A stretch of 64,000 nucleotides of DNA from JAHITU01 sp043800905 (GTDB taxonomy: Bacteria > Patescibacteriota > Minisyncoccia > Phycocordibacterales > UBA12079). The DNA lies in the NCBI GenBank assembly GCA_043800905.1, contig JAZDMO010000007.1, positions 1 to 64,000 of the forward strand, written 5' to 3'. Below, piece by piece: positions 31,584 through 40,746 of the stretch (its first letter is position 1; the number at the start of each line of letters is the position of its first letter). A model generated the notes under the pieces. That model was not told the origin of the DNA. It saw only the letters and a list, made by a program, of their open reading frames with translations, and ran no database searches. The position numbers and the translations under genes were made by a program.

Positions 31584-32742
31584 GAAAAAAACTTTTGGTT
31601 TTATTGGCATTGGTGCTCTTTTTATGGGAGTGCTTTTATTGTTTTTCTTAACAGATTTATTTGATTTAACTATTAATTTTAAAAATTCTCGAATTATTGT
31701 TGAAAGTAAAACTGAAGAGGTAAAAGAAGCTTCTCATGTTGAATTACCAAATTCAGTTAGGGGTTTATATATGACTAGTTGGGTAGCTGGAACTAAAAGT
31801 ATTCGAACTCCTTTGGTGCAATTAATTGAAGACACAGAAATTAACGCTATTGTAATTGATATTAAAGACTATACAGGTAAGATCGCTTTTGAGGTGGAAG
31901 ATGAATATTTGAAAAAATTTGATGCGGTGGAAAATCGTATTCCTGATATTAAAGAATTTTTGGAATATTTGCATAGCAAAGGTATTTATGTGATTGGGAG
32001 AATTTCTGTTTTTCAAGACCCCAACCTTGTAGCCTTAAGACCAGATTTAGCTGTTAAACAGTCAAAAAATGGACCGGTATGGAAAGATCGAAAAGGGATT
32101 TCTTGGCTAGATGCTGGTTCTCAGGATGTTTGGGATTATGTAATTGCCATAGCGCATGAATCCTATAAGTTTGGTTTTGATGAATTAAATTTTGATTATA
32201 TTCGTTTTCCTTCAGATGGCGATATGAATAATATTTATTATCCTATCAGTGAAGAACGGGTAGAGGCTGATCCTGAAAAAGGAAAAGCTAAAGTAATGCA
32301 AGAGTTCTTTGTTTATTTAGATAATAAAATGAGTGACATTGATGCAGTAATTTCAGCAGATTTATTTGGAATGGTAACAACCAATTCAGATGATTTAAAT
32401 ATCGGTCAGGTTTTGGAATATGCTTTGCCATTTTTTGATTTCATTTGTCCCATGGTTTACCCTTCACATTATCCAACTGGTTTTATTGGTTTGAAGAATC
32501 CAGCTGAACATCCCTATGAAGTAGTTAAATATTCTATGGAGAGAGCAGTGGGGAAAGCTTTGAATGCTAGTTCAACTCCAAGTAAATTAAGACCATGGTT
32601 ACAAGATTTTGATTTAGGCGCCGATTATACAGCCTCTATGGTACGAGCCCAAATTCAAGCGACTTATGATGTTGGATTAAATTCTTGGTTATTGTGGTCG
32701 GCGTCGAACAAATATACTAAAGAAGCTCTCTACGATAAATAA
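31537..32742 (+). CDS. Putative glycoside hydrolase-like protein (DUF4015)
   Basis: A 401-residue protein with an N-terminal membrane anchor (TFGFIGIGALFMGVLLLFF) and a DUF4015 TIM-barrel domain related to glycoside hydrolases: SVRGLYMTSWVAGTKS, AIVIDIKDYTGKIAFE, GIYVIGRISVFQDP, then DELNFDYIRFPSDG. The acidic residues in FDYIRFPSDG are the likely active site. It would act outside the membrane on a surface glycan or wall polymer; the substrate is unknown. Start could be 31537 or an ATG two codons later. Confidence 0.85.
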   Translation: MFMLKMIVLQKLKQNKKKTFGFIGIGALFMGVLLLFFLTDLFDLTINFKNSRIIVESKTEEVKEASHVELPNSVRGLYMTSWVAGTKSIRTPLVQLIEDTEINAIVIDIKDYTGKIAFEVEDEYLKKFDAVENRIPDIKEFLEYLHSKGIYVIGRISVFQDPNLVALRPDLAVKQSKNGPVWKDRKGISWLDAGSQDVWDYVIAIAHESYKFGFDELNFDYIRFPSDGDMNNIYYPISEERVEADPEKGKAKVMQEFFVYLDNKMSDIDAVISADLFGMVTTNSDDLNIGQVLEYALPFFDFICPMVYPSHYPTGFIGLKNPAEHPYEVVKYSMERAVGKALNASSTPSKLRPWLQDFDLGADYTASMVRAQIQATYDVGLNSWLLWSASNKYTKEALYDK

Positions 32743-32752
32743 AAATTAAAAT

Positions 32753-32790
32753 AAAAGGCTCGGCGCTAAAGCGCTGAGCCTTTTATTTTA
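32753..32790 (+). terminator. Terminator of the DUF4015 gene
   Basis: AAAAGGCTCGGCGC pairs with GCGCTGAGCCTTTT (one G-T pair) around TAAA, then ATTTTA. Confidence 0.9.
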
Positions 32791-32828
32791 GTATATAGTA
32801 TTCGGTATTTTGTATTTTGTATAAATAA

Positions 32829-32973
32829 GTGACGGTCGCCGAAGGCGACCGTCATTGCGAAATATTTTTAGAGAATTTTTTTGAAAAAATTTTTCAAAAA
32901 AATTCTCTAAAAATATTGTGGCAATCCAGAAAAAACTCTTAAATTTTAAACGGCTCAACCTGTTGAGCCGTTT
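32829..32973. repeat. Variable-stem hairpin element, copy 4, plus short hairpins
   Basis: GACGGTCGCC-gaa-GGCGACCGTC, then CATTGCGA, then a 27-bp perfect stem (32861-32887 with 32891-32917, three-base loop), then GTGGCAATCCAG. A further hairpin AAACGGCTCAAC/GTTGAGCCGTTT lies at 32948-32973. There is no gene between 32743 and 33075. Confidence 0.85.
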
Positions 32974-33025
32974 AACAAGGCTATATTGCTTGTTATTTTA
33001 TGAAAGAAAGTTATTTTTAAAAATT

Positions 33026-33066
33026 CACACTAATGTTGGTTTAACATTGGTGTGTTGTGTTATAAT
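33026..33066 (+). promoter_or_regulatory. Promoter and inverted repeat ahead of the TraG/TrwB-like gene
   Basis: CACACTAATGTT (33026-33037) pairs with AACATTGGTGTG (33043-33054), one G-T pair, directly upstream of TATAAT (33061-33066). The GTG start lies 9 bases after the -10 box. The repeat covers the -35 position and could be an operator. Confidence 0.5.
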
Positions 33067-33075
33067 TACAAGAAC

Positions 33076-34860
33076 GTGGAAGAAGAAAAAAACCCAATTA
33101 CATATTTTGCTGAAGTTGATCGACGAAATAGGAAAACCCCTTTCGGAATTAAAGCTTCCGATAGAACTCGTCATGTCTATGTCATCGGAAAAACCGGAAT
33201 GGGAAAATCTACTATGTTGGAAAACATGGCTGTGCAAGATATTCAACAAGGAAATGGCCTATGTTTTATTGACCCGCACGGTAGTTCAGTAAAAAAATTT
33301 TTAGATTATGTGCCTGAAAATAGAATTGATGATGTAATCTATTTTGCCCCTTTTGATGTGGATCACCCCATTGCTTTTAATGTAATGGAAGACGTGGGAG
33401 CAGACAAAAGACACTTAGTAGCTCAGGGTTTGCTTTCGGCTTTCAAGAAAATCTGGGGTGAAGAAACTTTTTCAGACAGAATGGAACACATTACTAATAA
33501 TACTTTATTGGCTCTTTTGGAATATCCAGGATCTACCATGTTGGGAATGACTAAAATATTTACCGATGCTAAATATCGAAAGAAGGTGGTGGATAATGTA
33601 ACTGACCCTTCGGTAAAAGCTTTTTGGACAGAGGAGTTTGCTGGTTGGGATGATCGTTACCGAAAAGATGCCTATGCCGCTATTTTGAACAAGGTGGGGC
33701 AATTTACTTCTAATCCTTTGATTCGAAATATTATTGGACAAGAAAAATCTTCTTTTGATTTTAGGGATATTTTAGATTCAAAAAAAATTTTGTTGGTGAA
33801 TCTTTCTATTGGGCAAATTGGTGAAGCTAACGCAGATTTGTTGGGTTCTATGTTGACTACCAAAATTTATTTAGCCGCCATGAGCCGTGCCGATGTGCGT
33901 TCAGCTGAATTACATAATTTACCGAATTTTTATTTATATATTGATGAATTTCAAAATTTAGCCAATGATTCTTTTGCTGATATTCTTTCACAGGCGAGAA
34001 AGTATAAATTAAATTTAACTTTAGCTCACCAGTATATTGAACAGATGCCAGAGAAGGTCGCTGCTGCTGTCTTTGGAAACGTGGGGACCATGATTACTTT
34101 TAGAGTTGGTGCTACTGATGCAGAAGTTTTAGAAAAAGAATTTGCGCCTGAATTTACTGCTGAAGATTTAGTTAATCTTGGTTTTGCTCAAATATATCTA
34201 AAATTAATGATAGATGGAATTGGTTCTAATCCTTTTTCAGCAAAAACTTTACCACCAATTCAAGTTCCAAATTTGTCTTTTAAAAATGAAATTCTGGAAG
34301 CTTCTCGAAAAAGTTTTACTGTACCAAGAGAAGAAATCGAAAAGAAAATTATGGAATGGCATGCTTCTGGTGATCCTGCTGGGAAAAAACAAAATCAACC
34401 AGTTGTGCCTGTTCCGGTTCAAGAAAGAAAAGAAATTCCTAATAAAAATTTTAAACCAAGAGATTTTTCTTCAAAAAACAATATTAATCAAGCAAATTCA
34501 GCTCCGGTTCGCACTCCAGAAAAACGTCTAAGTTTAAATGAATTAGGAAATCAGTCCAAAAACATTCGTCAATCAAAATTTGTTAAGCCTAAAATAATTA
34601 TGCCAGATACTAAGGATTTGAGAACGGCATTGTCTGAAGCCTTACAAAATGTACAAAATAATTCTTTGAAAAAAGAGAATGAAATGAAAGTTGAAGTAAA
34701 GGCGCAGGAAGATACTACTCCAAAAACAATTATTAACCCTCCTACAGAAGTAAAAAAGGAAATCAAAGAAAGAGATGAAAGAAAATTGGTGGTACAAGAA
34801 ATTCCTAAAGATCGGTTGGAAAAACTTTTGTATGTAAAAAGTCCCGATGAGGAAAAATAG
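33076..34860 (+). CDS. TraG/TrwB-like DNA-translocating ATPase
   Basis: I start it at GTG 33076 (VEEEKNPITYFAEVDRRNRK), giving 594 residues; an upstream in-frame GTG at 33052 overlaps the promoter. The core is a VirD4/TrwB-HerA type ATPase: Walker A VIGKTGMGKSTMLENMAVQD, then GLCFIDPHGSSVKKFLDYVP, Walker B NFYLYIDEFQNLANDSFAD and the glutamine region LTLAHQYIEQMP. The C-terminal ~180 residues are a charged, probably disordered tail. No membrane segment is seen, unlike classic coupling proteins. Without other secretion genes here, its job (conjugation, DNA uptake or partition) is open. Confidence 0.85.
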   Translation: MEEEKNPITYFAEVDRRNRKTPFGIKASDRTRHVYVIGKTGMGKSTMLENMAVQDIQQGNGLCFIDPHGSSVKKFLDYVPENRIDDVIYFAPFDVDHPIAFNVMEDVGADKRHLVAQGLLSAFKKIWGEETFSDRMEHITNNTLLALLEYPGSTMLGMTKIFTDAKYRKKVVDNVTDPSVKAFWTEEFAGWDDRYRKDAYAAILNKVGQFTSNPLIRNIIGQEKSSFDFRDILDSKKILLVNLSIGQIGEANADLLGSMLTTKIYLAAMSRADVRSAELHNLPNFYLYIDEFQNLANDSFADILSQARKYKLNLTLAHQYIEQMPEKVAAAVFGNVGTMITFRVGATDAEVLEKEFAPEFTAEDLVNLGFAQIYLKLMIDGIGSNPFSAKTLPPIQVPNLSFKNEILEASRKSFTVPREEIEKKIMEWHASGDPAGKKQNQPVVPVPVQERKEIPNKNFKPRDFSSKNNINQANSAPVRTPEKRLSLNELGNQSKNIRQSKFVKPKIIMPDTKDLRTALSEALQNVQNNSLKKENEMKVEVKAQEDTTPKTIINPPTEVKKEIKERDERKLVVQEIPKDRLEKLLYVKSPDEEK

Positions 34861-36301
34861 TTTACAAAAAAACACAGAGAAGTTTATTTTTATGATCGCT
34901 CTGTGTTTTTTATTGCCTATTATTTCTATGGCTCAAGTTGAAATCGTGGAAATTATGTATGACTTACCTGAAGGAAGTGATAGTGGAAGGGAGTGGATAA
35001 GAATTTATAATAATGATTCAGAAAGTGTTAATTTGGATGGTTGGAGACTTTTTGAAGCAGAGACTAATCATAAAATAGTTTCCAGTATTGAAGGCGATTC
35101 TATGATTTTGGCAGGAAATACTTCAGCAATTATTGTAGATAATGTGGAAAAATTTAAAATAGATTGGCCTAATTTTAGTGGTTTAATTTTTGATAGTGCT
35201 TTTTCACTTTCCAATACCGGTGAACAATTAATTTTAAGAAATATGGATTTAGAAGATGTAGATTCTGTTTCCTACCAAAAAGAGGATGGAGCCAATGGTG
35301 ATGGAAATACTTTGCAAAAAATTAATGGATTTTGGTCCTCTGCTTTGCCCACCTTAGGAACACCTAGCCCCTCCGACTCAGAAGAACAAGACTTGGAGAT
35401 AGTATCTCCAAGTGATGAAAGTTCGGGTGAGGAAGAGGTTTCTTTTTCAAATCAGTCTGGAGTTTCTTATTTTCAGCCAAAAATAAAAGCTCATATTTTA
35501 GTTTCTCCAAATTTACCAACAGCAGGAGCAGATTTTTTATTTGAAGGCGAGTCTGTTGGTTTGAATAATTTTCCTTTGGAAAATGAAAAATATATTTGGT
35601 CTTTCGGAGATGGGGCTAGAGTGGAAGGTCAGAAAGTTTTACATGCTTTTGTTTATCCAGGAGATTATTTAGTAACTCTAGAAGTGGTTTCTGGAAAATA
35701 TTCAGCTATAGATAGAATTAAAATGAAGGTGGTTGCTCCTGAAATTTTTATTTCGAATGTTTCTAGAGAAATGAATAATTCGTTTATAGAATTAAATAAT
35801 CCTTCAAAAAATAATATTGATTTATCGTGGTGGCGTTTTCGGATAGATAATCAATTTTTTACTTTACCTAAAAATACAATACTTTTAGCCAATACTAAAA
35901 TTGCTTTTTCATCCAAGGTTACTAACCTGTATCCACAAATAGGACAGATGGTCTATTTGCTTTATCCTAACGGAGAAATTTTTTATAATTATTTAGAAAA
36001 TAAAATTGCTGAAGTTCTTCCTCAATCAAGTGTCGCTGTTAAAGTTTCTGAACCAATTCAAAAAGAAAACATTATTCCAGAAATAAAAAACACTCAAACC
36101 CAAACAGCTTCGGTGGCGGGGAGCCTTTCTTTTTTGGGAACTTCAACCGAGCAAAAAATAGATGAAGAAAAATTAGATTTTTCTTCTGAAGAGCCTACAG
36201 AAAAATCAAAACTATTAAATAAATGGAGATTGCTTACTATTGCCATCGCTACCATGGCCGTGGGTGGAACAATTTTTGTTTCGGCTATCGATTCAAAATA
36301 G
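34847..36301 (+). CDS. Surface protein with lamin-tail and PKD domains
   Basis: A 484-residue exported protein. A signal peptide (FIFMIALCFLLPIISMAQ) precedes a lamin-tail domain (VEIVEIMYDLPEGSDSGREW), a Ser/Glu-rich linker, a PKD-like fold (YIWSFGDGARVEGQKVLHAF), and a second lamin-tail-like domain (PEIFISNVSREMNNSFIELN). A C-terminal membrane segment (LLTIAIATMAVGGTIFVSAI) would anchor it facing outward. These domains mediate adhesion or structural contacts. It overlaps the ATPase gene by 14 bases, suggesting co-expression. Confidence 0.85.
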   Translation: MRKNSLQKNTEKFIFMIALCFLLPIISMAQVEIVEIMYDLPEGSDSGREWIRIYNNDSESVNLDGWRLFEAETNHKIVSSIEGDSMILAGNTSAIIVDNVEKFKIDWPNFSGLIFDSAFSLSNTGEQLILRNMDLEDVDSVSYQKEDGANGDGNTLQKINGFWSSALPTLGTPSPSDSEEQDLEIVSPSDESSGEEEVSFSNQSGVSYFQPKIKAHILVSPNLPTAGADFLFEGESVGLNNFPLENEKYIWSFGDGARVEGQKVLHAFVYPGDYLVTLEVVSGKYSAIDRIKMKVVAPEIFISNVSREMNNSFIELNNPSKNNIDLSWWRFRIDNQFFTLPKNTILLANTKIAFSSKVTNLYPQIGQMVYLLYPNGEIFYNYLENKIAEVLPQSSVAVKVSEPIQKENIIPEIKNTQTQTASVAGSLSFLGTSTEQKIDEEKLDFSSEEPTEKSKLLNKWRLLTIAIATMAVGGTIFVSAIDSK

Positions 36302-36337
36302 CTTAAAAAACAAGATTTTTTATAGTATTATAGGGGA

Positions 36338-37207
36338 ATGAAAAAGAAAATAGTTTTAGTGACCGGCGGTGCTGGTTTTATAGGTTCTCATCTAATTGAA
36401 GAGTTAGTTAAAGATGAAAATAACCGAGTTATCTCTCTTGATAATTATTTTACTGGTAAAAAAGAAAATCATATTGTTGGGGCTGAATATATCGAAGGGC
36501 ATACTAAAGATATTGAATTCCTTGTGACTGAAATTCCCGACATTGTTTATCATTTAGGTGAATATTCTCGGGTGTTAACCTCTTTTGAAGATATTGCTTT
36601 GGTTTGGGAAATGAATAAATTGGGAACTTTTAAAGTTTTAGAATTTTGTCGTAAGAATAAAATTCGTTTGATTTACGCGGGATCAAGTACTAAATTCGGA
36701 GAATTCAGTGATAATAATGGAAATGGTAAAGATCAAAGTCCCTATGCTTGTTTTAAGGCATCGAATACTGATTTGGTAAATAATTATGGAAATTGGTTTG
36801 GTTTGGATTATGCGATTACTTATTTTTATAATGTTTCTGGTGGGCGAGAAATGCGTACTGGAAAATATGCAACTTTGATTGGAATTTTTACTGATAAAAA
36901 ATTAAAAGGCGAAAAACTTTCAGTGGTGGCTCCAGGGACACAAAAAAGAGCTTTTACTCATGTGGAAGATACTGTTCGTGGACTTATCTTAGTCGGAGAG
37001 AAAGGTCAGGGTGATGGTCACTGTATTAGTTCTGAAAAAGAATATTCTATTTTAGAAATTGCTCAAATGTTTGGAGGAGAAATAGAAATGTTGCCAGAAA
37101 AAAGAGGTGATAGAAATTTTTCAAAAATGGATTTAACTAAAATGAAAGAGTTAGGCTGGGTTGCTGAAAAAGATATAAAAGATTATATTCAAAATATAAT
37201 TAAATAA
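36338..37207 (+). CDS. NAD-dependent epimerase/dehydratase (nucleotide-sugar)
   Basis: A 289-residue extended short-chain dehydrogenase/reductase. Rossmann motif VTGGAGFIGSHLIEEL lies at the N-terminus, the catalytic pair Tyr-x3-Lys in SPYACFKASN, preceded by AGSSTKFG. The family interconverts UDP- or dTDP-sugars (UDP-glucose 4-epimerase-like). It opens the glycan island, 5 bases before the first glycosyltransferase, so it probably supplies a precursor sugar. The exact substrate is not readable. Confidence 0.9.
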   Translation: MKKKIVLVTGGAGFIGSHLIEELVKDENNRVISLDNYFTGKKENHIVGAEYIEGHTKDIEFLVTEIPDIVYHLGEYSRVLTSFEDIALVWEMNKLGTFKVLEFCRKNKIRLIYAGSSTKFGEFSDNNGNGKDQSPYACFKASNTDLVNNYGNWFGLDYAITYFYNVSGGREMRTGKYATLIGIFTDKKLKGEKLSVVAPGTQKRAFTHVEDTVRGLILVGEKGQGDGHCISSEKEYSILEIAQMFGGEIEMLPEKRGDRNFSKMDLTKMKELGWVAEKDIKDYIQNIIK

Positions 37208-37212
37208 CATAT

Positions 37213-38379
37213 ATGCGAAAAAAGATTTTAATATTTTCAACAGCCTACGAGCCCTTTATGTCTGGGGCAGAAGTGGCTGTTAAAGAAATCACTGATCGTT
37301 TAGGCGAAAGCTGTGAATTTTTCATGATTACAGCACGGATGGATAAAAATTTGTCTAAGAAAGAAAAAATAGGAAATATAAATGTTTTTCGTGTGGGTTT
37401 TGGTTTTAAAAATCTGGATAAATTTCTCCTGCCTTTTTGCGGATTGTGGGTGGCTTTAAAAAATTATAAGAAAGAGAATTATCAAATTGTTTGGTCTATT
37501 ATGGCAAGTCAGGCGAGTATCGGAGCTTCTTTTTTTAAGATTTTAAAACCACAGGTTAAATTATTGTTAACTTTGCAAGAAGGAGATGAAGAGGAATATT
37601 TAAAAAGATATGTTGGGGGGAGTGATTTTTTGTATCGATTTTTAATTCAACCATGGCATCTTTTGGTTTTTCATAAGGCGGATTTGATTCAGACTATTAG
37701 TTTTGATTTAAAAAATAGAGCTTTGAAAAATGAGGTTGTTTGTCCTATTGAGGTTATTCCTAACGGAGTAGATATTGAAAATTTTAGTCAAAAATATTCG
37801 GTGACGGAATTAGATTCTTTAGCGAAAAGTTTAGGTAAAGAAGAAGACGACATTTTTTTAGTACACACGGGGCGTTTTAATTATAAAAATGGTTTAGAAG
37901 ATTTGATCAAGTCTTTAATTTATTTACCCCTTAATATTAAATTACTTTTATTGGGTGGGGGGATTGATGAAGAAAAATTAAAGGAGGTTGTGATGGAACG
38001 AAGTTTGGAAAAAAGAGTTAAGTTTTTGGGTTTTATTAATCATCAAGAATTACCAAAGTATTTGAGAATATCAGATATCTTTGTTCGTCCTTCTTTATCG
38101 GAAGGTTTGGGAAATTCTTTTTTGGAAGCCATGGTGGTTAAATTAGCAGTGATTGCTACCCCAGTGGGAGGTATTCCTGATTTTTTAAAAGACGAAGAAA
38201 CCGGTTTATTTTGTATCGTACATAATCCGGAATCCATAGCCGAAAGAGTGAAGAAAATTTTGGCTGATAAAAAATTGAAAGATTATATAGTTGAAAAAGC
38301 TTATAAAATGGTTATTAAAAAATATGATTGGAATTTGATTGCTGTTGATATGGGAAAAATATTTGATTCTTTGGTATGA
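37213..38379 (+). CDS. GT4-family glycosyltransferase
   Basis: A 388-residue GT-B enzyme. The N-terminal domain has the acceptor-side loop AYEPFMSGAEVAVKEI; the C-terminal domain has the donor site VIPNGVDIENF, HTGRFNYKNGLEDLIKSL and the E-x7-E motif PSLSEGLGNSFLEAM. It transfers a sugar from a nucleotide donor to a growing glycan at the inner face of the membrane. It ends in TGA within an ATGA overlap with the next gene, which implies coupled translation and shows TGA is a stop. Confidence 0.92.
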   Translation: MRKKILIFSTAYEPFMSGAEVAVKEITDRLGESCEFFMITARMDKNLSKKEKIGNINVFRVGFGFKNLDKFLLPFCGLWVALKNYKKENYQIVWSIMASQASIGASFFKILKPQVKLLLTLQEGDEEEYLKRYVGGSDFLYRFLIQPWHLLVFHKADLIQTISFDLKNRALKNEVVCPIEVIPNGVDIENFSQKYSVTELDSLAKSLGKEEDDIFLVHTGRFNYKNGLEDLIKSLIYLPLNIKLLLLGGGIDEEKLKEVVMERSLEKRVKFLGFINHQELPKYLRISDIFVRPSLSEGLGNSFLEAMVVKLAVIATPVGGIPDFLKDEETGLFCIVHNPESIAERVKKILADKKLKDYIVEKAYKMVIKKYDWNLIAVDMGKIFDSLV

Positions 38380-39485
38380 AAAATATTTTAATTACAACTG
38401 GGGTTTATCCTCCAGAAATAGGTGGTCCTGCGACTTATTCTAAGTTACTTTTTGATGAATTGCCTAAACGAGGCTATGAAGTAGAAGTTTTGCCTTTTAA
38501 TGAAGTCCGCCATTTACCAAAAGGGATTCGTCATATTGTCTATTTTTTTAAAATTTTAAAAAAGGCTAAGGGTGTTGATATTATTTATGCCCAAGATCCA
38601 GTTAGTGTTGGTTTCCCTTCAATGTTGATGGCTAGAATTTTAAACAAAAGATTTTTTGTGAGAATTGCTGGTGATTATGCTTGGGAACAGGGAGTTCAGA
38701 GATTTGGGATTACGGAAGATTTAGATTCTTTTGCTGAAAAAGAAAAAGGTTATAATTTTTTTGTAAAAATATTTAAAACAATTCAAACTTGGGTGGCTGG
38801 AGATGCTGAAAATGTCATTGTCCCTAGTTATTATTTTAAAGGAATTATTGAAAAATGGGGAATAGATTCTGAAAAAATAAAGGTAATTTACAACGGAATT
38901 AGATTAAACGAGTCAAACCTGCCTGCCGGCAGGCAGGAGTCGAAAGTCCATAATGTCGAAGGGAAGGTTTTGTTGTCAGTGGGGAGATTGGTTCCATGGA
39001 AAGGTTTTAAAGTTTTAATTGAATGTATACCAGAGCTTTTGAAAGAAATTCCGAATTTAAAATTAAAAATTGTGGGAAGTGGTCCGCAAAAAGAAGAATT
39101 AGAAAATTTAATTAATGAATTGGATTTAAACGAAAGTGTGGTTTTGGCAGGGCAATTATCTAGAGAGGAATTGTTGGAAGAAAAGAAAAGGGCTGATATT
39201 TTTGTTTTTAATACTAATTGGGAATCTTTTTCTTTTGATACTGTGGAAGCCATGTCTTTGGGTTTGCCTGTGATTGCAACAGAAGTGGGGCCTTTGCCTG
39301 AATTGATAGAAAATGGAAAAGAAGGAATTTTAGTTGAACCGAATAATAAAGACCAGATTATAGAATCGATTCTGTTTGTTCTAAAAAATAATAAATTTAG
39401 AGAAAAAATTATTAAAAATGCGAGATTAAAAGTTCAGCGATTTTCTATTGAAAATACTTTGGATGAATTAGAAAAAGTTCTTTAA
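38376..39485 (+). CDS. GT4-family glycosyltransferase carrying an LPAGRQ insertion
   Basis: A 369-residue GT-B glycosyltransferase with TGVYPPEIGGPATYSKLL at the N-terminus and SVGRLVPWKGFKVLIE and FNTNWESFSFDTVEAMSLGL at the donor site. Between the domains, after KVIYNGIRLNES, the perfect 20-bp palindrome at 38918-38937 is read as NLPAGRQE. This is a linker position where an insertion could be tolerated. The gene is otherwise intact. Confidence 0.9.
   Translation: MKNILITTGVYPPEIGGPATYSKLLFDELPKRGYEVEVLPFNEVRHLPKGIRHIVYFFKILKKAKGVDIIYAQDPVSVGFPSMLMARILNKRFFVRIAGDYAWEQGVQRFGITEDLDSFAEKEKGYNFFVKIFKTIQTWVAGDAENVIVPSYYFKGIIEKWGIDSEKIKVIYNGIRLNESNLPAGRQESKVHNVEGKVLLSVGRLVPWKGFKVLIECIPELLKEIPNLKLKIVGSGPQKEELENLINELDLNESVVLAGQLSREELLEEKKRADIFVFNTNWESFSFDTVEAMSLGLPVIATEVGPLPELIENGKEGILVEPNNKDQIIESILFVLKNNKFREKIIKNARLKVQRFSIENTLDELEKVL
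38918..38937. repeat. 20-bp palindrome inside a glycosyltransferase gene
   Basis: CCTGCCTGCCGGCAGGCAGG, identical to 31237-31256 and 60065-60084, read in frame as LPAGRQ. Confidence 0.95.
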
Positions 39486-39488
39486 TTT

Positions 39489-39524
39489 TAAATACTGGAT
39501 ACCAAATACTGAATACTATATACT
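39489..39524. repeat. AT-rich ATACCAAATACT repeat, copy 2
   Basis: TACTGGATACCAAATACTGAATACTATATACTA-type string (split by one base from copy 1 pattern) just before a glycosyltransferase start, matching the string ahead of rsmI. Confidence 0.5.
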
Positions 39525-40655
39525 ATGTATATGAGGCTTTTATTGCTTAGTACTGATAAAAAAATATTGGAGGAAAATAGTGCTGTTCGTCAAAGAATGC
39601 TTGATTACGCTGGTTTAGTGGACCATTTAGATATAACTGTTTTTAATTTGGCCGATAAAGATAAGGAGATTAAGGATAAAATTAAAATTGCCCAGAATGC
39701 TTTTGTTTATCCCACTAATTCAAAATTTAAGTTAAATTACTACAAAGACGCCATCAACATTGCCATTGAAGAACTAGACGAAATTGACTTAGTGAGTGCT
39801 CAAGATCCTTATGAAACAGGTTTTATTGCTTATAAAATTTCAGAGAAGATAAATACAAAATTAGAATTACAAATTCATACAGATATTTTTAATCCTAATT
39901 TTATTAGATTTTCTTGGGGAAATCGTTTCCGTTATTTTGTGGCAAAATTTTTATTGGATAAAGCGGATTCTATTCGGGTAGTTTCTAAAAGAATTAAATT
40001 GTCTTTACCAGAAAAATATCAAAGTAGAATAACTGTTTTACCAATTTTTATTGATCCTTTTTTTATTTCTAATCAAAAAGTTGGTTTTGACTTACATAAA
40101 AAATATCCACGTTTTAAATTTATTATTGTGATGATAAGTCGTTTATCTCGGGAAAAAAACATTGGTTTAGCTTTGTACGCTTTGAAAGATGTTTTAAAAA
40201 TTCTTCCTAAAACTGGTTTAGTAATTGTAGGAGACGGTCCTGAAAGAAAAAATTTAAAGAGGATCGCTAGAAAAACAGGAGTAGAAGAAAATGTTATTTT
40301 TAAATCTTGGGTAGAAAATCCTGTGCCTTATTACAAGAGTGCGAATTTATTTTTAAACACTTCTTTTTATGAAGGCTATGGAATGTCTTTAGTTGAAGCA
40401 ACTTTATCAGGTTGCCCAGTGATGACCACTAAGGTTGGAATTGTGGGGGAAATTTTGAGTAGTAATAATGCTTTCTTGGTGGAAATGAATAATCGAAAAA
40501 ATTTAGCGAAAAATATAATCAATGCACAACAACATCCTGAATTATTGGAAGCTTGTGCTAAAAAAGCTCAACAAGATTATATGAACAAATCTTTTCATTC
40601 AAGAAATGAATATTTAAGAGGTTTTAAAGAAATGTGGGAGAAAACTTCCCTATAA
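39525..40655 (+). CDS. GT4-family glycosyltransferase
   Basis: A 376-residue GT-B enzyme. The donor domain shows MISRLSREKNIGLALYALKD, VIVGDGPERKNLKRIA and the E-x7-E region TSFYEGYGMSLVEATLSG, followed by CPVMTTKVGIVGEIL. Start ATG 39525 or 39531. It is separated from the previous gene by the ATACC repeat rather than an overlap, so it may have its own promoter. A hairpin follows. Confidence 0.9.
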   Translation: MYMRLLLLSTDKKILEENSAVRQRMLDYAGLVDHLDITVFNLADKDKEIKDKIKIAQNAFVYPTNSKFKLNYYKDAINIAIEELDEIDLVSAQDPYETGFIAYKISEKINTKLELQIHTDIFNPNFIRFSWGNRFRYFVAKFLLDKADSIRVVSKRIKLSLPEKYQSRITVLPIFIDPFFISNQKVGFDLHKKYPRFKFIIVMISRLSREKNIGLALYALKDVLKILPKTGLVIVGDGPERKNLKRIARKTGVEENVIFKSWVENPVPYYKSANLFLNTSFYEGYGMSLVEATLSGCPVMTTKVGIVGEILSSNNAFLVEMNNRKNLAKNIINAQQHPELLEACAKKAQQDYMNKSFHSRNEYLRGFKEMWEKTSL

Positions 40656-40660
40656 AAAGA

Positions 40661-40700
40661 AAAGGCCCTACAAGGACGAAACCTTGTAGGGTGATCTTTT
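40661..40700 (+). terminator. Hairpin after the third glycosyltransferase
   Basis: CCCTACAAGG (40666-40675) pairs with CCTTGTAGGG (40682-40691), extended by AAAAG/CTTTT outside. T-rich DNA follows at a short distance. Confidence 0.6.
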
Positions 40701-40712
40701 CCGTTGGTGATT

Positions 40713-40741
40713 ACTACTATAATATACTACTATAATATACA
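40713..40741 (+). promoter_or_regulatory. Tandem -10 boxes
   Basis: TACTACTATAATA occurs twice in a row, giving two TATAAT boxes, the second ending about 8 bases before ATG 40747. Confidence 0.5.
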
Positions 40742-40746
40742 AGTCA

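Noticed and set aside
33052..33075. Upstream GTG start for the TraG/TrwB-like gene
   Set aside because: It would place the -10 TATAAT inside the coding region; GTG 33076 lies at the expected distance from the promoter.
38376..38379. TGA read as glycine (genetic code 25)
   Set aside because: Genes end at TGA in ATGA overlaps and the proteins are full length with the standard code.
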